64,000 nt of DNA from Gemmatimonadaceae bacterium (lineage in GTDB: Bacteria > Gemmatimonadota > Gemmatimonadetes > Gemmatimonadales > Gemmatimonadaceae). Below are positions 48,328 to 57,188 of this stretch, in pieces. The notes under the pieces were generated by a model that was not told where the DNA came from, did no database searches, and was given only the letters and a program-made list of their open reading frames with translations. The stretch is from assembly GCA_030647905.1 (NCBI GenBank), contig JAUSJA010000033.1:186001-250000 (forward strand), given 5' to 3'. A program made the translations under genes and the position numbers. Each line of letters begins with the position of its first letter. The first letter of the stretch is position 1.

Positions 48328-48399
48328 TGCCCCTCCTAGGCTCGAACTAGGACTCTCCTGATCCAGAGTCAGGCGTGTTGCCAGTTACACCAAGGGGCA
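48328..48399 (-). tRNA. tRNA-Gln (CUG)
   Basis: The minus strand folds as a cloverleaf: acceptor TGCCCCT/AGGGGCA, anticodon stem CCTGA/TCAGG with loop CTCTGGA, anticodon CTG, and a TTCGA T-loop. No CCA is encoded. The 180 bases before the next gene show no other feature. Confidence 0.93.
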
Positions 48400-48579
48400 G
48401 AACAAGCTGCCTCGCAGACAACCGAGGCAGTCAGTCCAACTTAGTCGGTCACTGGCAGTTGTTCAATTGCCGCCAGCCGGGACGCGTTTCCCCTGAAGAA
48501 TCCAGCCCAGGACGGGTTCCACCGCGAGCCTTTAGGGTAGAACTTTTAGCCCCGAGAAGATCCACGTGAACTCAAGGCC

Positions 48580-49917
48580 ATGCAGCCTCTGTCTACATCG
48601 TACAGTAGCAACCGCTTCCCCGCGTTTCGCCGCGTCGCTGCGCGATGGCGCGCCATCACCACCGTTGCGGGAGTCTCGTGTCTCGCGACCGCGTGCCGTG
48701 ACGTCGGACCCGCATTCGGGCCGACGATCCCCATCGCCCGCGCGAACGCCGAGAATCTCTTCGGCGGAATCGCTCAGCGCTTCACCAACGTCCAGCGCAA
48801 CCCGAAGTTCAGTGTAGCCCGCGGCAAGCTCGGCAAGAACGCGCTCACGCCATCGGTCATCTACAACGACAGCTCCGTCTGGACGGCAATGGGCCCGGAC
48901 AGGACACGCACGGTCACCGTCGAAGGCGAGTTCGGCAACAACCGCTACCTCTTCGCCGCAAGGCCGTCCACGACTCCCGCGGACGCGGCTGGCGACTCCC
49001 GCCATCTGATGGTGTTGCGAAGGGTAGATGACGATCAGTTCGAGTGGCTCACCAACGTTGACATCGCCGCCGGATACATCGCCGCCAACGACATGCGTAA
49101 CGTCGTCGGGGCTCTCATGAAATCGGCCGAGCACCGGACGCCCGCCGCCATCCGCGCCGACTACCGCGAAAGCTTTCCGCGCACCGTCGCCGCGCTCGGC
49201 AGGCTTCTCACGCTCGACACGCTTCGCGTCACGAACGACGCCGATGGCGCCACCACAATCGTCCTCGGAATCCGTCTCGATCCCGGGCACATCCAGTCGG
49301 CGATGCCGGCGTTCGCCGCATACCTCGACAGATACGCTACCGAATCGAAGTACAAGTCAGTCGTGATGGACAAGCGCGGGGGACGATGGATCGAACTCTC
49401 CGGCGCCGACAACTTCATGACTCTCAGGCTTCGCTCGATCAACGGACACTTCGCCCCGCTCTCGGGCGCCATCCGTCCGATTCCCAACGAGCTTCAGCTC
49501 GTGTCCGAATTCACGACGAAGATCCTCATCTTTCACGTCGGATTCCGCAAGCTTGTCAGCGATGTCAGCGTGATAGACAGCGAGCATGAGACCGGGTGGT
49601 TCCTGCGGTTCACGCGCGAGCCCGACTGGAAACTCCCGCCGACTGTCGGATTCCTCATCAAGACACCGCTTCGCCGGCCCTTCCAGGGCGGTGGCGCAAT
49701 TTTCCGACTCGCTCTCCTCGACGCACCAGGCAGGCAGAGCGTCATCGGCCGGCGCACATCGGCCACAGTGCAGGAAAGCGCGATCCTCCGCTTTCTCAAT
49801 CGCCTGAGCGGCACCGCGATGGGCGACTTCGTCGGCAAAGCCGAGACGGAGGAGAACCGCTTCAGCGCCGATGCATTCAACGCAATGCGCCTCGACGCCC
49901 GGACGCTGATACAATAG
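48580..49917 (+). CDS. Hypothetical lipoprotein
   Basis: A 445-residue protein with a basic N-terminus and lipobox LATAC at about residue 39. The body is a mix of predicted strands and helices with no motif I recognise (e.g. NGHFAPLSGAIRPIPNELQL). It may be specific to this lineage. It is monocistronic and followed 31 bp later by a strong hairpin. Confidence 0.75.
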   Translation: MQPLSTSYSSNRFPAFRRVAARWRAITTVAGVSCLATACRDVGPAFGPTIPIARANAENLFGGIAQRFTNVQRNPKFSVARGKLGKNALTPSVIYNDSSVWTAMGPDRTRTVTVEGEFGNNRYLFAARPSTTPADAAGDSRHLMVLRRVDDDQFEWLTNVDIAAGYIAANDMRNVVGALMKSAEHRTPAAIRADYRESFPRTVAALGRLLTLDTLRVTNDADGATTIVLGIRLDPGHIQSAMPAFAAYLDRYATESKYKSVVMDKRGGRWIELSGADNFMTLRLRSINGHFAPLSGAIRPIPNELQLVSEFTTKILIFHVGFRKLVSDVSVIDSEHETGWFLRFTREPDWKLPPTVGFLIKTPLRRPFQGGGAIFRLALLDAPGRQSVIGRRTSATVQESAILRFLNRLSGTAMGDFVGKAETEENRFSADAFNAMRLDARTLIQ

Positions 49918-49948
49918 CGGGGCTGAGCGCGAGCCACAAAAACAAGAG

Positions 49949-49980
49949 AGCCGCGGGATCCTCTGGAGGATTCCGCGGCT
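49949..49980. terminator. Strong 14-bp hairpin, probably a bidirectional terminator
   Basis: AGCCGCGGGATCCT and AGGATTCCGCGGCT pair with a single G-T wobble around a CTGG loop. On the minus strand it is followed a few bases later by a T-run (TTGTTTTTG), and it also lies just after the plus-strand gene. Confidence 0.65.
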
Positions 49981-50120
49981 GTCATCTGCGGCAATGGGCC
50001 GCGAATCGTGCCACGCACGCCGTCATTGGAACTCTACGTCCTACCGATCGGCGGCGGGCAGCTACTCCAAAAGACCTTCCAGACCAGCATTCGCAACGAG
50101 TTGCGAATCGAACTTCATAA

Positions 50121-50193
50121 TGGAGCTGAGGGGGATCGAACCCCTGACCTCTGCAGTGCGAGTGCAGCGCTCTCCCAGCTGAGCTACAGCCCC
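50121..50193 (-). tRNA. tRNA-Ala (CGC)
   Basis: The minus strand gives acceptor GGGGCTG/CAGCTCC with one G-U pair, D-arm AGCTCAGCTGGGAGAGC, anticodon stem CTGCA/TGCAG with anticodon CGC, and a GGTTCGATCC T-arm. The 3' CCA is not fully encoded beyond the discriminator. Confidence 0.94.
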
Positions 50194-50267
50194 GCGCTTG
50201 TGCGCGACAAGCTGTAACGGCCTTCAGAAAAGCAATCAACCCGTCGCACCGGGCCCAAACGTCGAAA

Positions 50268-50287
50268 CCCCGCAAAAGCAGGCGGGG
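50268..50287 (-). terminator. Hairpin after the secreted DinB gene
   Basis: CCCCGC pairs with GCGGGG over an 8-nt loop; on the minus strand TTTC follows. It lies about 170 bp past the minus-strand gene. The remaining bases of this 261-bp gap hold no gene. Confidence 0.4.
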
Positions 50288-50454
50288 CTTCAGACTCCAT
50301 CTAAACTACCCCCATCAAGAGCCAATGTCAAGAGAAATATTCTGCCAGGATGCCCCTGCCCGGACCACCTAAGTCCTTGCCCGGAAATACGATACGCCTT
50401 CAGGCCCACCCTCCTTTTCACTGGCGCCAGTGGCTCGTTACTGGCGCCTGCATA

Positions 50455-50994
50455 TCACTGCCCCTGCGGCCTCGGCTGGCTCGATGGAGGAACCATTCCC
50501 TTGACCCTGAGATACGTCACGATGTTCCCGTAATGCTCCCCGTTATGCGTCGCATTGATCATCAGCGCATACATCCTCGGCCGGTCCTGCCCGAAAACCT
50601 TGATCATCGCCGCGCTCGCCGCATCCGACTGCTCATAGGCCTTTACGCAGTACGCGGTTGAAGCCTTGATGGCGGCGACGAGCCCCGCCTTGGTCGTCAC
50701 GCTCTTCTCGATGTCACCCTCAGCCTTTGGCGCCTCGCCCATGGCGGCCGCACAGAACATGTACTGCGCTCCCGCTACATGCCCTATGAGCTGGCCAAAC
50801 GTGCGGACCGTCGGAACCGGCCTGAACGAGTAATCCGCCTCCGGCATCTGCTCCGCAGCGGTCACGATGTACCCGGTGATGTCGCCCCACAGAGCCTTCG
50901 CGCTGGATACGCCCGGGTTCGCTGTCGCCGCCGCGCTTCCTTGCGCCATCGCGGGAGCGGCGACAAGTGACAGTATCAATGCAATTCGCTTCAT
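50455..50994 (-). CDS. Secreted DinB-family protein
   Basis: A 179-residue protein with a signal peptide (MKRIALILSLVAAPAMAQ). The DinB four-helix core shows histidines at QLIGHVAGAQ and NATHNGEHYGNIVTYLR, which could bind a metal. It is one of two DinB proteins in the window; the other lacks a signal. AAGGG sits about 8 nt before the ATG. The much longer frame that includes it is antisense to ribonuclease Z and is rejected. Confidence 0.85.
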   Translation of the reverse strand: MKRIALILSLVAAPAMAQGSAAATANPGVSSAKALWGDITGYIVTAAEQMPEADYSFRPVPTVRTFGQLIGHVAGAQYMFCAAAMGEAPKAEGDIEKSVTTKAGLVAAIKASTAYCVKAYEQSDAASAAMIKVFGQDRPRMYALMINATHNGEHYGNIVTYLRVKGMVPPSSQPRPQGQ

Positions 50995-51129
50995 GCAGGC
51001 ACCCTTGAAAGGAAGAACGCAAGAAACTATTCCGATCTTCCAAAGTTGCAACAGCGCCCGCGAATCCGCACGGTCGTCACATCGCCGATGGCGTTCCTGA
51101 CACCGCCGGGATTCCGATATATTCACCGC

Positions 51130-52056
51130 ATGTCGCTCACCGTGCGCTTCCTCGGCACCTCCGCGTCGCGCCCAACAGTCGAGCGCAACGTCACGTCCCT
51201 CGCCATCGTTCGCGAAGGCGAGACTCTGCTCATGGACTGCGGCGAAGGAACTCAGCGGCAGATGATGCGCTACGGCACGAGCTTCGCCTTCGCCGACATC
51301 TTCTTTACTCACATGCACGCCGACCACATGCTCGGCGTCATCGGATTGTTTCGCACGCTGGCATTGCAGGGCAGAACGGATCCGATGCGACTGTGGGCGC
51401 CGCGGGGCTCCGAAGCACTGCTGCGACAGGCGATCGCTCTCGGAAGCGACAAGCAGCCATTTCCCATCGAGATCAACGACGTCGTTCCCGACACCCCGAT
51501 CGCGCGCAAGGGTTATTCGATCCTGCCGTACGCCGTTGACCACAAGGACAGGCTCGCGCTCGGTTACGCGCTCGTCGAAGACATCCGGCTCGGACGCTTC
51601 AATCCCGACCGCGCGAGAGAGCTGCGAATTCCCGAAGGTCCGGCGTGGGGAAAGCTCCACAAGGGCCAGCCGGTGACGCTCGACGACGGAAGAGTCGTCG
51701 AGGCGTCGGAGCTCGTCGGTCCATCGAGACCAGGGCGGCGGGTCGTGTTCAGCGGCGACTCGCGTCCGGCCGAGTCCACGATTGCGATCGCCGAGGGAGC
51801 GGATCTGTTGATTCACGAAGCGACGTTCGCGGACGACGAGCTGCCGCGCGCGATCGAAACGGGACACGCAACCGCTCGCGAAGCGGCGGACATCGCGGCG
51901 AAAGCCGGAGTGAAGGAGCTGGTGCTGACACACCTCTCCGCGCGCTACTCCGTCAATGCCTCCGAGCTGCTCCAGCAGGCGAAGGAGTTGTTTCCGAACA
52001 CCGTCATCGCTCGCGACGGAATGGAAATCGAGGTTCCCTTCGCTTCCGAGGAGTGA
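51130..52056 (+). CDS. rnz: Ribonuclease Z (tRNA 3' processing)
   Basis: About 308 residues of the metallo-beta-lactamase fold. The zinc motif HMHADH (H61, H63, D65, H66) is in FFTHMHADHMLGV, and the RNase Z start LTVRFLGTSASRP is clear. The HEATF (His in LLIHEATFADD) and the terminal LTHLSARY are present. It trims the 3' ends of tRNA precursors without CCA, which suits the two tRNA genes nearby. TATATT ends 6 nt before the ATG at 51130, so the mRNA may be leaderless. Confidence 0.96.
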   Translation: MSLTVRFLGTSASRPTVERNVTSLAIVREGETLLMDCGEGTQRQMMRYGTSFAFADIFFTHMHADHMLGVIGLFRTLALQGRTDPMRLWAPRGSEALLRQAIALGSDKQPFPIEINDVVPDTPIARKGYSILPYAVDHKDRLALGYALVEDIRLGRFNPDRARELRIPEGPAWGKLHKGQPVTLDDGRVVEASELVGPSRPGRRVVFSGDSRPAESTIAIAEGADLLIHEATFADDELPRAIETGHATAREAADIAAKAGVKELVLTHLSARYSVNASELLQQAKELFPNTVIARDGMEIEVPFASEE

Positions 52057-52164
52057 TCAGCGCTGGAAGTCTTCGTCCTCTTCGGTGACCGGATCGTCAG
52101 CGATGGCGGGCGACGATGCCCGGCTGCACATTGAACGCGCAAACCAGCGTTGCAACCCAGACAT
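52057..52164 (-). CDS. Possible 35-residue acidic-tailed peptide
   Basis: The frame begins MSGLQRWFARSMCSR and ends VTEEDEDFQR. It occupies the gap between ribonuclease Z and the gamma-glutamyltransferase gene on the opposite strand. A G-rich stretch lies before the ATG. There is no independent evidence for expression. Confidence 0.3.
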   Translation of the reverse strand: MSGLQRWFARSMCSRASSPAIADDPVTEEDEDFQR

Positions 52165-52176
52165 GAGCTCGCCCCC

Positions 52177-54078
52177 ATGAGACTTACCCGCCCCGCAACG
52201 ATCGCCACGGCCGCATTGTGCGTGCTCGCTTCGCCTCTGACCGCGCAGCGTACGCAGAAACCACCCCTCCACGCCAGACACTGGATCGCAATCACCGGCA
52301 AGCCGCTGAGCGCCACTGCCGGCTCGATGATGTTCGAGAGGGGCGGTAACGCCATTGACGCGGCATGCGCGATGCTCGCCGCCGGAACGACGATGTGGGA
52401 CGTCCTCTCGTGGGGAGGCGAGACGCAAGCGCTGATCTACAATCCGAAGCTGAAGAAAGTGATCGGCATCAACGCCCTCGGCGTCGCACCGTCAGGAGCA
52501 ACGGCGGCATTCTACAAATCGAAGGGATTCCGGTATCCGCCCGAGTACGGCCCCCTCGCCGCGGTCACGCCGGGGACTCCCGGCGGCCTGATAACGATGC
52601 TGGCCGAGTACGGGACGATGTCGCTGAAGGAGGTTCTGGGGCCGGCGATCGAGATGGCCGACGGATATCCGATGGAAGCGCAGACGGCGAACTCGATCGA
52701 GCGCCAGAAGGGCGAGATAATGAAGTGGAAGTATTCGCGCGCGCTGTATCTCACTCATCCTGGCCAGCCGCGAGAGGCGCCGGAGGCGGGAGAGATCTTC
52801 GTGCAGAAGGATCTCGCCGCCACGCTTCGCAAGCTCGTCGAAGCGGAGCAGCAGGCGCTGCGCGCGGGTAAATCGCGCAAGGAAGCGATCTACGCCGCGT
52901 ACGACAGGTTCTACAAGGGCGATATCGCGCGCGAGATAGTGCGCGGCGTGCGCGAGGAAGGCGGCCTCTTCACGATGGCCGACCTCGCGAACTGGAAGGT
53001 GCGCATCGAGGAGCCGGTGAGCACGTCGTACCGCGGCATCCAGGTCTACAAGCTTCCTTTCTGGCAGCAGGGACCGGCGATGCTGCAAACGCTCAACATC
53101 CTCGAGAACGCCGATCTCAAGTCAATGGGATACAACTCGCCGAAGTACATGCACGCCATCTATCAGGCGATGAGCCTCGCGTTCGCCGACCGCGACTTCT
53201 ACTACGGCGATCCGTACTTCGCTCCCGAGGAGCCGGTGCGCGGTCTCCTGTCCAAGGATTACGCGAAGGCGCGCTACACGCAGATAGACTGGACGCACAA
53301 TGATACAACGGTGAAGCCCGGCGATCCCTTTGCGTATCAGGGCGGGAAGAACCCGTTCGCCGATCTTCTGTCGAAGTGGACCGTCGTGCCCGCGCCTGAC
53401 GACAAGCCGAAGAGCGGGCAGCAGGACAAGCAGACTCAGGACAGTGGGTCGGCGCCGCTCGCCAGCGCGGATGATGCATTCCACGACGCGTTCTATCGCG
53501 GCACGACATCCATCGAAGCGGCCGACGAAGAAGGATGGGTAGTTTCCATAACACCCAGTGGCGGCTGGGTTCCGGCGGTAATTGCCGGTAATACCGGAGT
53601 GGGACTGAGCCAGCGCGCGCAAAGCTTCGTCGCCGACCCCCGTGACGGACCCTTCAACGTGATCGAGCCCGGCAAGCGCCCTCGCGTGACGCTGACGCCG
53701 ACGCTCGCCCTCAAGGATGGGCTTCCGTATCTGTCGTTCGCCGTGCAGGGTGGAGACTCGCAGGACCAGAATCTGCTGCAGTTCTTCCTGAACGTGGTCG
53801 AGTTTGGAATGACGGTTCAGCAGGCGACGGAAGCGCCGAACATCAATAGCTACCAGATGCGCTCGTCGTTCGGCGCCCACGAGTCGCGACCCGGCCGCAT
53901 GCTCGTGGCGTCATCCACCCCCGACAGCGTGCGCGCAGAGCTTCAGCGCATGGGATACACGCTCGAGTTCGAGGAGAGAACTTCGGGCCCGATCAACGCC
54001 ATCTTCTTCGACAGAAAGCATGGGTCTTTCTGGGGCGGGTCGAGCAATCACGGCGAGGATTACGGTATCGCGTGGTAA
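52177..54078 (+). CDS. ggt: Gamma-glutamyltransferase
   Basis: About 633 residues with a signal peptide ending PLTAQ. GGT hydrolyses or transfers the gamma-glutamyl group of glutathione-like peptides in the periplasm after autocleavage. The nucleophile is expected at about T443 (YRGTTSIEAADEEG). The third residue is Ser where His is common (TTH). A hydrophilic 40-residue stretch rich in Asp, Lys and Gln precedes the cleavage point. Other family marks include GGNAIDAACAMLA and TPGTPGGL. It is monocistronic. Confidence 0.93.
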   Translation: MRLTRPATIATAALCVLASPLTAQRTQKPPLHARHWIAITGKPLSATAGSMMFERGGNAIDAACAMLAAGTTMWDVLSWGGETQALIYNPKLKKVIGINALGVAPSGATAAFYKSKGFRYPPEYGPLAAVTPGTPGGLITMLAEYGTMSLKEVLGPAIEMADGYPMEAQTANSIERQKGEIMKWKYSRALYLTHPGQPREAPEAGEIFVQKDLAATLRKLVEAEQQALRAGKSRKEAIYAAYDRFYKGDIAREIVRGVREEGGLFTMADLANWKVRIEEPVSTSYRGIQVYKLPFWQQGPAMLQTLNILENADLKSMGYNSPKYMHAIYQAMSLAFADRDFYYGDPYFAPEEPVRGLLSKDYAKARYTQIDWTHNDTTVKPGDPFAYQGGKNPFADLLSKWTVVPAPDDKPKSGQQDKQTQDSGSAPLASADDAFHDAFYRGTTSIEAADEEGWVVSITPSGGWVPAVIAGNTGVGLSQRAQSFVADPRDGPFNVIEPGKRPRVTLTPTLALKDGLPYLSFAVQGGDSQDQNLLQFFLNVVEFGMTVQQATEAPNINSYQMRSSFGAHESRPGRMLVASSTPDSVRAELQRMGYTLEFEERTSGPINAIFFDRKHGSFWGGSSNHGEDYGIAW

Positions 54079-54090
54079 GCGCGGCGAACT

Positions 54091-54106
54091 AAAGCGTTAA
54101 CGCTTT
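54091..54106. terminator. Perfect 16-bp palindrome between convergent genes
   Basis: AAAGCGTTAACGCTTT, followed by TTG on the plus strand. The 6-bp stem with TTAA loop and flanking A/T runs could act as a weak bidirectional terminator for ggt and the opposing gene. A binding site for a regulator is less likely here. Confidence 0.45.
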
Positions 54107-54116
54107 TGTCCTTATC

Positions 54117-54419
54117 TCAGGGGCTGACCCCGACGAGTGGGTTGGCCCCCGCACTTATCGGCATGGACCGCCGGAAAAGCAGATCGATGACGTCCTCGCT
54201 GAGCACCTTCATCACCGAGTCGCCGGTGACGCGCGACGTAACGCTCCGCGCCTCCGGTCCGTGCCACTGGTACCACGCATAACGGTCGAGCCCGGACGTC
54301 TTCCCGCCGGGATGATGGAACACGACCATCGCGTTGCTCGCCGTCGGCATTTTTACCGCCACGCCCCAGCGCGTACCGTCAGGACCACTGAACACTCGCA
54401 TCATCTTTCCCATCGCCAT
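54117..54419 (-). CDS. Small conserved-looking hypothetical protein
   Basis: A 100-residue protein beginning MAMGKMMRVFSGPDGTRWGV, with SNAMVVFHHPGG, ARSVTSRVTG and LLFRRSMPIS. I do not know a family name. Its ATG follows the DUF2203 stop directly (TGAATG), so the two form an operon; an inner Met at residue 7 is an alternative start. Confidence 0.75.
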   Translation of the reverse strand: MAMGKMMRVFSGPDGTRWGVAVKMPTASNAMVVFHHPGGKTSGLDRYAWYQWHGPEARSVTSRVTGDSVMKVLSEDVIDLLFRRSMPISAGANPLVGVSP

Positions 54420-54824
54420 TCACTTTCCATGTATCGAGGGCAGCGGCTGCCGTCCGGCAAAGCCCGCGTCTTCCTCGTGCCAGTACTGCACGCTCTCCTC
54501 ACCCAGCTGCCAGCACAGCAGCACCGGCCGGCCGTCCACCTCTCCCGGAAAATCCACCAGCCCGGTATCGAACCCCTTCATCTGCACGCCGATCTGCCTG
54601 ATCTCGGTCAGATATCCATCTATGTCGCGCGCGAGCTGCTGCGCTTCACTCTCCAGCCGATCGGCTTCGCCGTTCGGCTCGTCCACGCGCCTGGTGAGCG
54701 CGACCTCTTCGAACTCCCGCACCTTTTCCTGCCACCGCCAGTGGTCGCGCACCGCGTCGCTCACTATGCGGCGCACCAGTGGCAGCGTCCTGTTTGCCTC
54801 GTCAACGGTGAAGCTCGTGCGCAT
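54420..54824 (-). CDS. DUF2203 protein
   Basis: About 134 residues. The start FTVDEANRTLPLVRRIV and the C-terminal half (GLVDFPGEVDGRPVLLCWQL, then GEESVQYWHEEDAGFAGRQPL) are the full DUF2203 signature. The central part is a likely coiled coil. The function is unknown. I start at ATG 54824; the longer frame adds a basic non-conserved extension. Confidence 0.9.
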   Translation of the reverse strand: MRTSFTVDEANRTLPLVRRIVSDAVRDHWRWQEKVREFEEVALTRRVDEPNGEADRLESEAQQLARDIDGYLTEIRQIGVQMKGFDTGLVDFPGEVDGRPVLLCWQLGEESVQYWHEEDAGFAGRQPLPSIHGK

Positions 54825-54920
54825 GCGCGAACTGTGCGCAGGCGCCGCGCCGCGGTCAAGTCTGGCCGAGCGTGGTCTTTTCCGCGGTTCTTTCCTCAAG
54901 CCCGGAGCGCGAGCCAGCCT

Positions 54921-55844
54921 TCACTGGGATACGGAACCGGCTGCCGCTAGCGTCCGGTGGCCGAGGGCGGTCAGACGAGGCGAGTGCTCCCGCGAACCGC
55001 CGCGGTGCCTGACCAGTTGCGTCTCCACGTCGTCCGTGCGCGCGTCCTCGAACGCCGTGGCGAGCGCCGTTCGCAGCTTCGGGTCCACGCGCGGCACGTC
55101 GAGCCAGAAAATCCTCGGAAGACGCGAGCTCACCTGGCCGAGCGGCCACTCGTGGCCTCTCAGGTCGCGGAGCACGACATCGGTCTCGGACCGGTCGCCG
55201 TCCCACCGCGCGACGACGTCGTATCCGCCATGGCGCCAGCGCACGGCATCGCCTTCACGAACGCCTCCGGCGCCGAGTATGGCGGTGTCGCGCACGAGGG
55301 AGGCGAGCGAAACCGATTCTCCGGAGCGGACGTCTATCGCACCGCTCGAGGAATCGGACTGCTGGAAATCGTCGCGCTCGAGCGTCACGCGACGGTCGTA
55401 CAGGACATATGGGCCGGCCACTGCGAGGATGGCCGATTCGCCCGTAGCCGCGACGCTCACGTCCTCGCTCCCGTCCTCGTCCGGATCCAGTAGACGCGCG
55501 TCGGGATTGCGTGTGAGGTAGGCCTTCTCCCAAGCGCCGACGCGCGCGTCCTCGTAGAGGAGCCTTTTGCGGCCGCTCAGCAGCTCGCGGCTGTAGATCG
55601 GCTCACCCGTGAAGACGGCGTCCTCGTACGAGCGCGTGACTTCGTCCACATACACTTCATAGAAGCGGTCGCCGGCGCTGGTGAGGATCAGCGGGGAATT
55701 CCGCGCGCTGATCCCGCGCGGGCCGCTGCGCACCCAATACGTCGAGGCCGCGTCGGCCACGAGGAACTCCGCGGCCGGCGGGTTGGGAGCGGGCAACGAA
55801 CAGCCCATGAGGGGTAGAATGAACAGCCAGCGGGGGGATCGCAT
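54921..55844 (-). CDS. Hypothetical lipoprotein
   Basis: About 307 residues with a short signal sequence and lipobox LMGC near residue 15. It has many strand-like segments (YEVYVDEVTRSYEDAVFTG, YDVVARWDGDRSETDVVLRD) that suggest a beta-propeller or sandwich. I recognise no family. TATATT on the minus strand ends 8 nt before the ATG, and the gene is divergent from the DUF4015 gene. Confidence 0.75.
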   Translation of the reverse strand: MRSPRWLFILPLMGCSLPAPNPPAAEFLVADAASTYWVRSGPRGISARNSPLILTSAGDRFYEVYVDEVTRSYEDAVFTGEPIYSRELLSGRKRLLYEDARVGAWEKAYLTRNPDARLLDPDEDGSEDVSVAATGESAILAVAGPYVLYDRRVTLERDDFQQSDSSSGAIDVRSGESVSLASLVRDTAILGAGGVREGDAVRWRHGGYDVVARWDGDRSETDVVLRDLRGHEWPLGQVSSRLPRIFWLDVPRVDPKLRTALATAFEDARTDDVETQLVRHRGGSREHSPRLTALGHRTLAAAGSVSQ

Positions 55845-55852
55845 TGCTGGCA

Positions 55853-55860
55853 AATATAGT
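55853..55860. promoter_or_regulatory. Overlapping divergent -10 hexamers
   Basis: AATATAGT contains TATAGT on the plus strand (55855-55860), 5 nt before the ATG at 55866, and TATATT on the minus strand (55858-55853), 8 nt before the ATG at 55844. Both genes would have leaderless or near-leaderless mRNAs and compete for RNA polymerase. Confidence 0.5.
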
Positions 55861-55865
55861 GCATC

Positions 55866-57134
55866 ATGCCCGCCCAAACCTCTTCGACAATCGATCACAA
55901 GATGCGTTCATTTCTGTTGCTTGCCGTTCTCTCCACCGCCTGCGTAGGAAGCCGCGACGCGGCCGCCAGACGGGCTGAAGTCATCGCTGATTCGGTCGCC
56001 GGGTCGGTCGTCGGTGGCCGCAATGCTTCAGCCCAGGCGCCGGTGGCCGCGCCGCCGGTAATGCCCCCCGCCACCGGAAGCCTTTCGGCCGGTCTCGAGA
56101 AGCTCAGGACCGACCCGTCTGCGCCGATCCGCGGGCTCTACGTCAATCGCTTCGCCGCCCAGAGCACCAGGAAGATGCACAAGCTCCTGGCCATCGCCGA
56201 TTCGACCGAGATCAATGCGTTCGTCATTGACGTGAAGGACGAGTTCGGCATGAACTACAACTCCAGCGATCCTCTTCTGCAGAAGAACGCCGGCACCCAG
56301 ACAAAGATCACGAACATGAAGGCGCTCCTCGACACGATCAACGCGCACGGAGTCCTGCCGATCGCGCGGATCGTCGTCTTCAAGGACTCCGTGACGGCGC
56401 GCATGAATCCGCAGCACACCATTCGCAAGGCCGACAGATCACCGTGGCGCGATCACAAGGGCCTCACGTGGGTCAACCCGTACGCCAACGCGATCTGGGA
56501 GTACAATTTCCGCATCGCCGAAGAAGCAGTGAAGATGGGGTTCGGTGAAGTTCAGTTCGATTACATCCGCTTCCCCGAGCCGTACAAGAGTCTTCCGCCG
56601 CAGGTATTCCCCGAGTCCAACGCCCGCGGCAAGACGGAAGCTCTGGCGGAATTTCTCAAGGCCGCGAAGGCGCGCATTGACAAGCTCGGCGTGCGCACCA
56701 CGGCGGACGTCTTCGGCCTTACGACAACTGTGGGTGGAACACTCGAGGTCGGACAGAAATGGGAGCCGCTCGTGCAGTCGGTGGATGTCCTTCTGCCGAT
56801 GGTGTATCCGTCGCACTACCCGCGCGGGGCATTCGGCGTCGCACGTCCGAACACCGCACCATACGAGATTGTCCACACCGCCATCTCCCGCGCGCGCGTG
56901 AGAACCGAAGCGCTGGGCCTGAAGGGTCAGCGCGTCCGTCCGTGGCTCCAGGCATTCACGCTCGGTGCGCCCGCGTACGGCCCGGCCGAGATCGAGGCGC
57001 AGAAGAAGGCGGTGTACGATTCCGGTTATGACAGCTGGGTGCTTTGGCACCCCGGGTCATCGTACGACATCTTCGTCCCCGCGCTCGAGAAGACGCTGGC
57101 TTCGCGAGCGGCGAATCCTCCCGTCACGCCGTAG
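55866..57134 (+). CDS. Putative glycoside hydrolase (DUF4015), lipoprotein
   Basis: A 422-residue protein with lipobox STAC and a low-complexity Ala/Pro linker. It then has an alpha-amylase-like TIM barrel of the DUF4015 type: IRGLYVNRFAAQS, NAFVIDVKDEFG, VQFDYIRFPEP and LLPMVYPSHYP. Acidic residues in the last three motifs are the likely catalytic ones. The start at 55866 fits the -10 hexamer; an inner ATG at 55902 would give a more usual lipoprotein signal. The substrate is unknown. Confidence 0.9.
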   Translation: MPAQTSSTIDHKMRSFLLLAVLSTACVGSRDAAARRAEVIADSVAGSVVGGRNASAQAPVAAPPVMPPATGSLSAGLEKLRTDPSAPIRGLYVNRFAAQSTRKMHKLLAIADSTEINAFVIDVKDEFGMNYNSSDPLLQKNAGTQTKITNMKALLDTINAHGVLPIARIVVFKDSVTARMNPQHTIRKADRSPWRDHKGLTWVNPYANAIWEYNFRIAEEAVKMGFGEVQFDYIRFPEPYKSLPPQVFPESNARGKTEALAEFLKAAKARIDKLGVRTTADVFGLTTTVGGTLEVGQKWEPLVQSVDVLLPMVYPSHYPRGAFGVARPNTAPYEIVHTAISRARVRTEALGLKGQRVRPWLQAFTLGAPAYGPAEIEAQKKAVYDSGYDSWVLWHPGSSYDIFVPALEKTLASRAANPPVTP

Positions 57135-57153
57135 GAGCTAGCCCTGAAACCGG

Positions 57154-57182
57154 TGGGCAAACGTCCTATTCTCTACTATAAT
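57154..57182 (+). promoter_or_regulatory. Promoter of the HMA-mgtE operon
   Basis: A perfect TATAAT (57177-57182) lies 17 bp after TGGGCA (57154-57159, 4/6 to consensus). It ends 6 nt before the ATG at 57189, so transcription starts at the start codon. This is the best example of a leaderless promoter in the window. Confidence 0.7.
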
Positions 57183-57188
57183 TGCCGA

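Noticed and set aside
50995-51933. Long N-terminal extension of the secreted DinB frame
   Set aside because: It is antisense to ribonuclease Z; the signal peptide at 50994 marks the true start.
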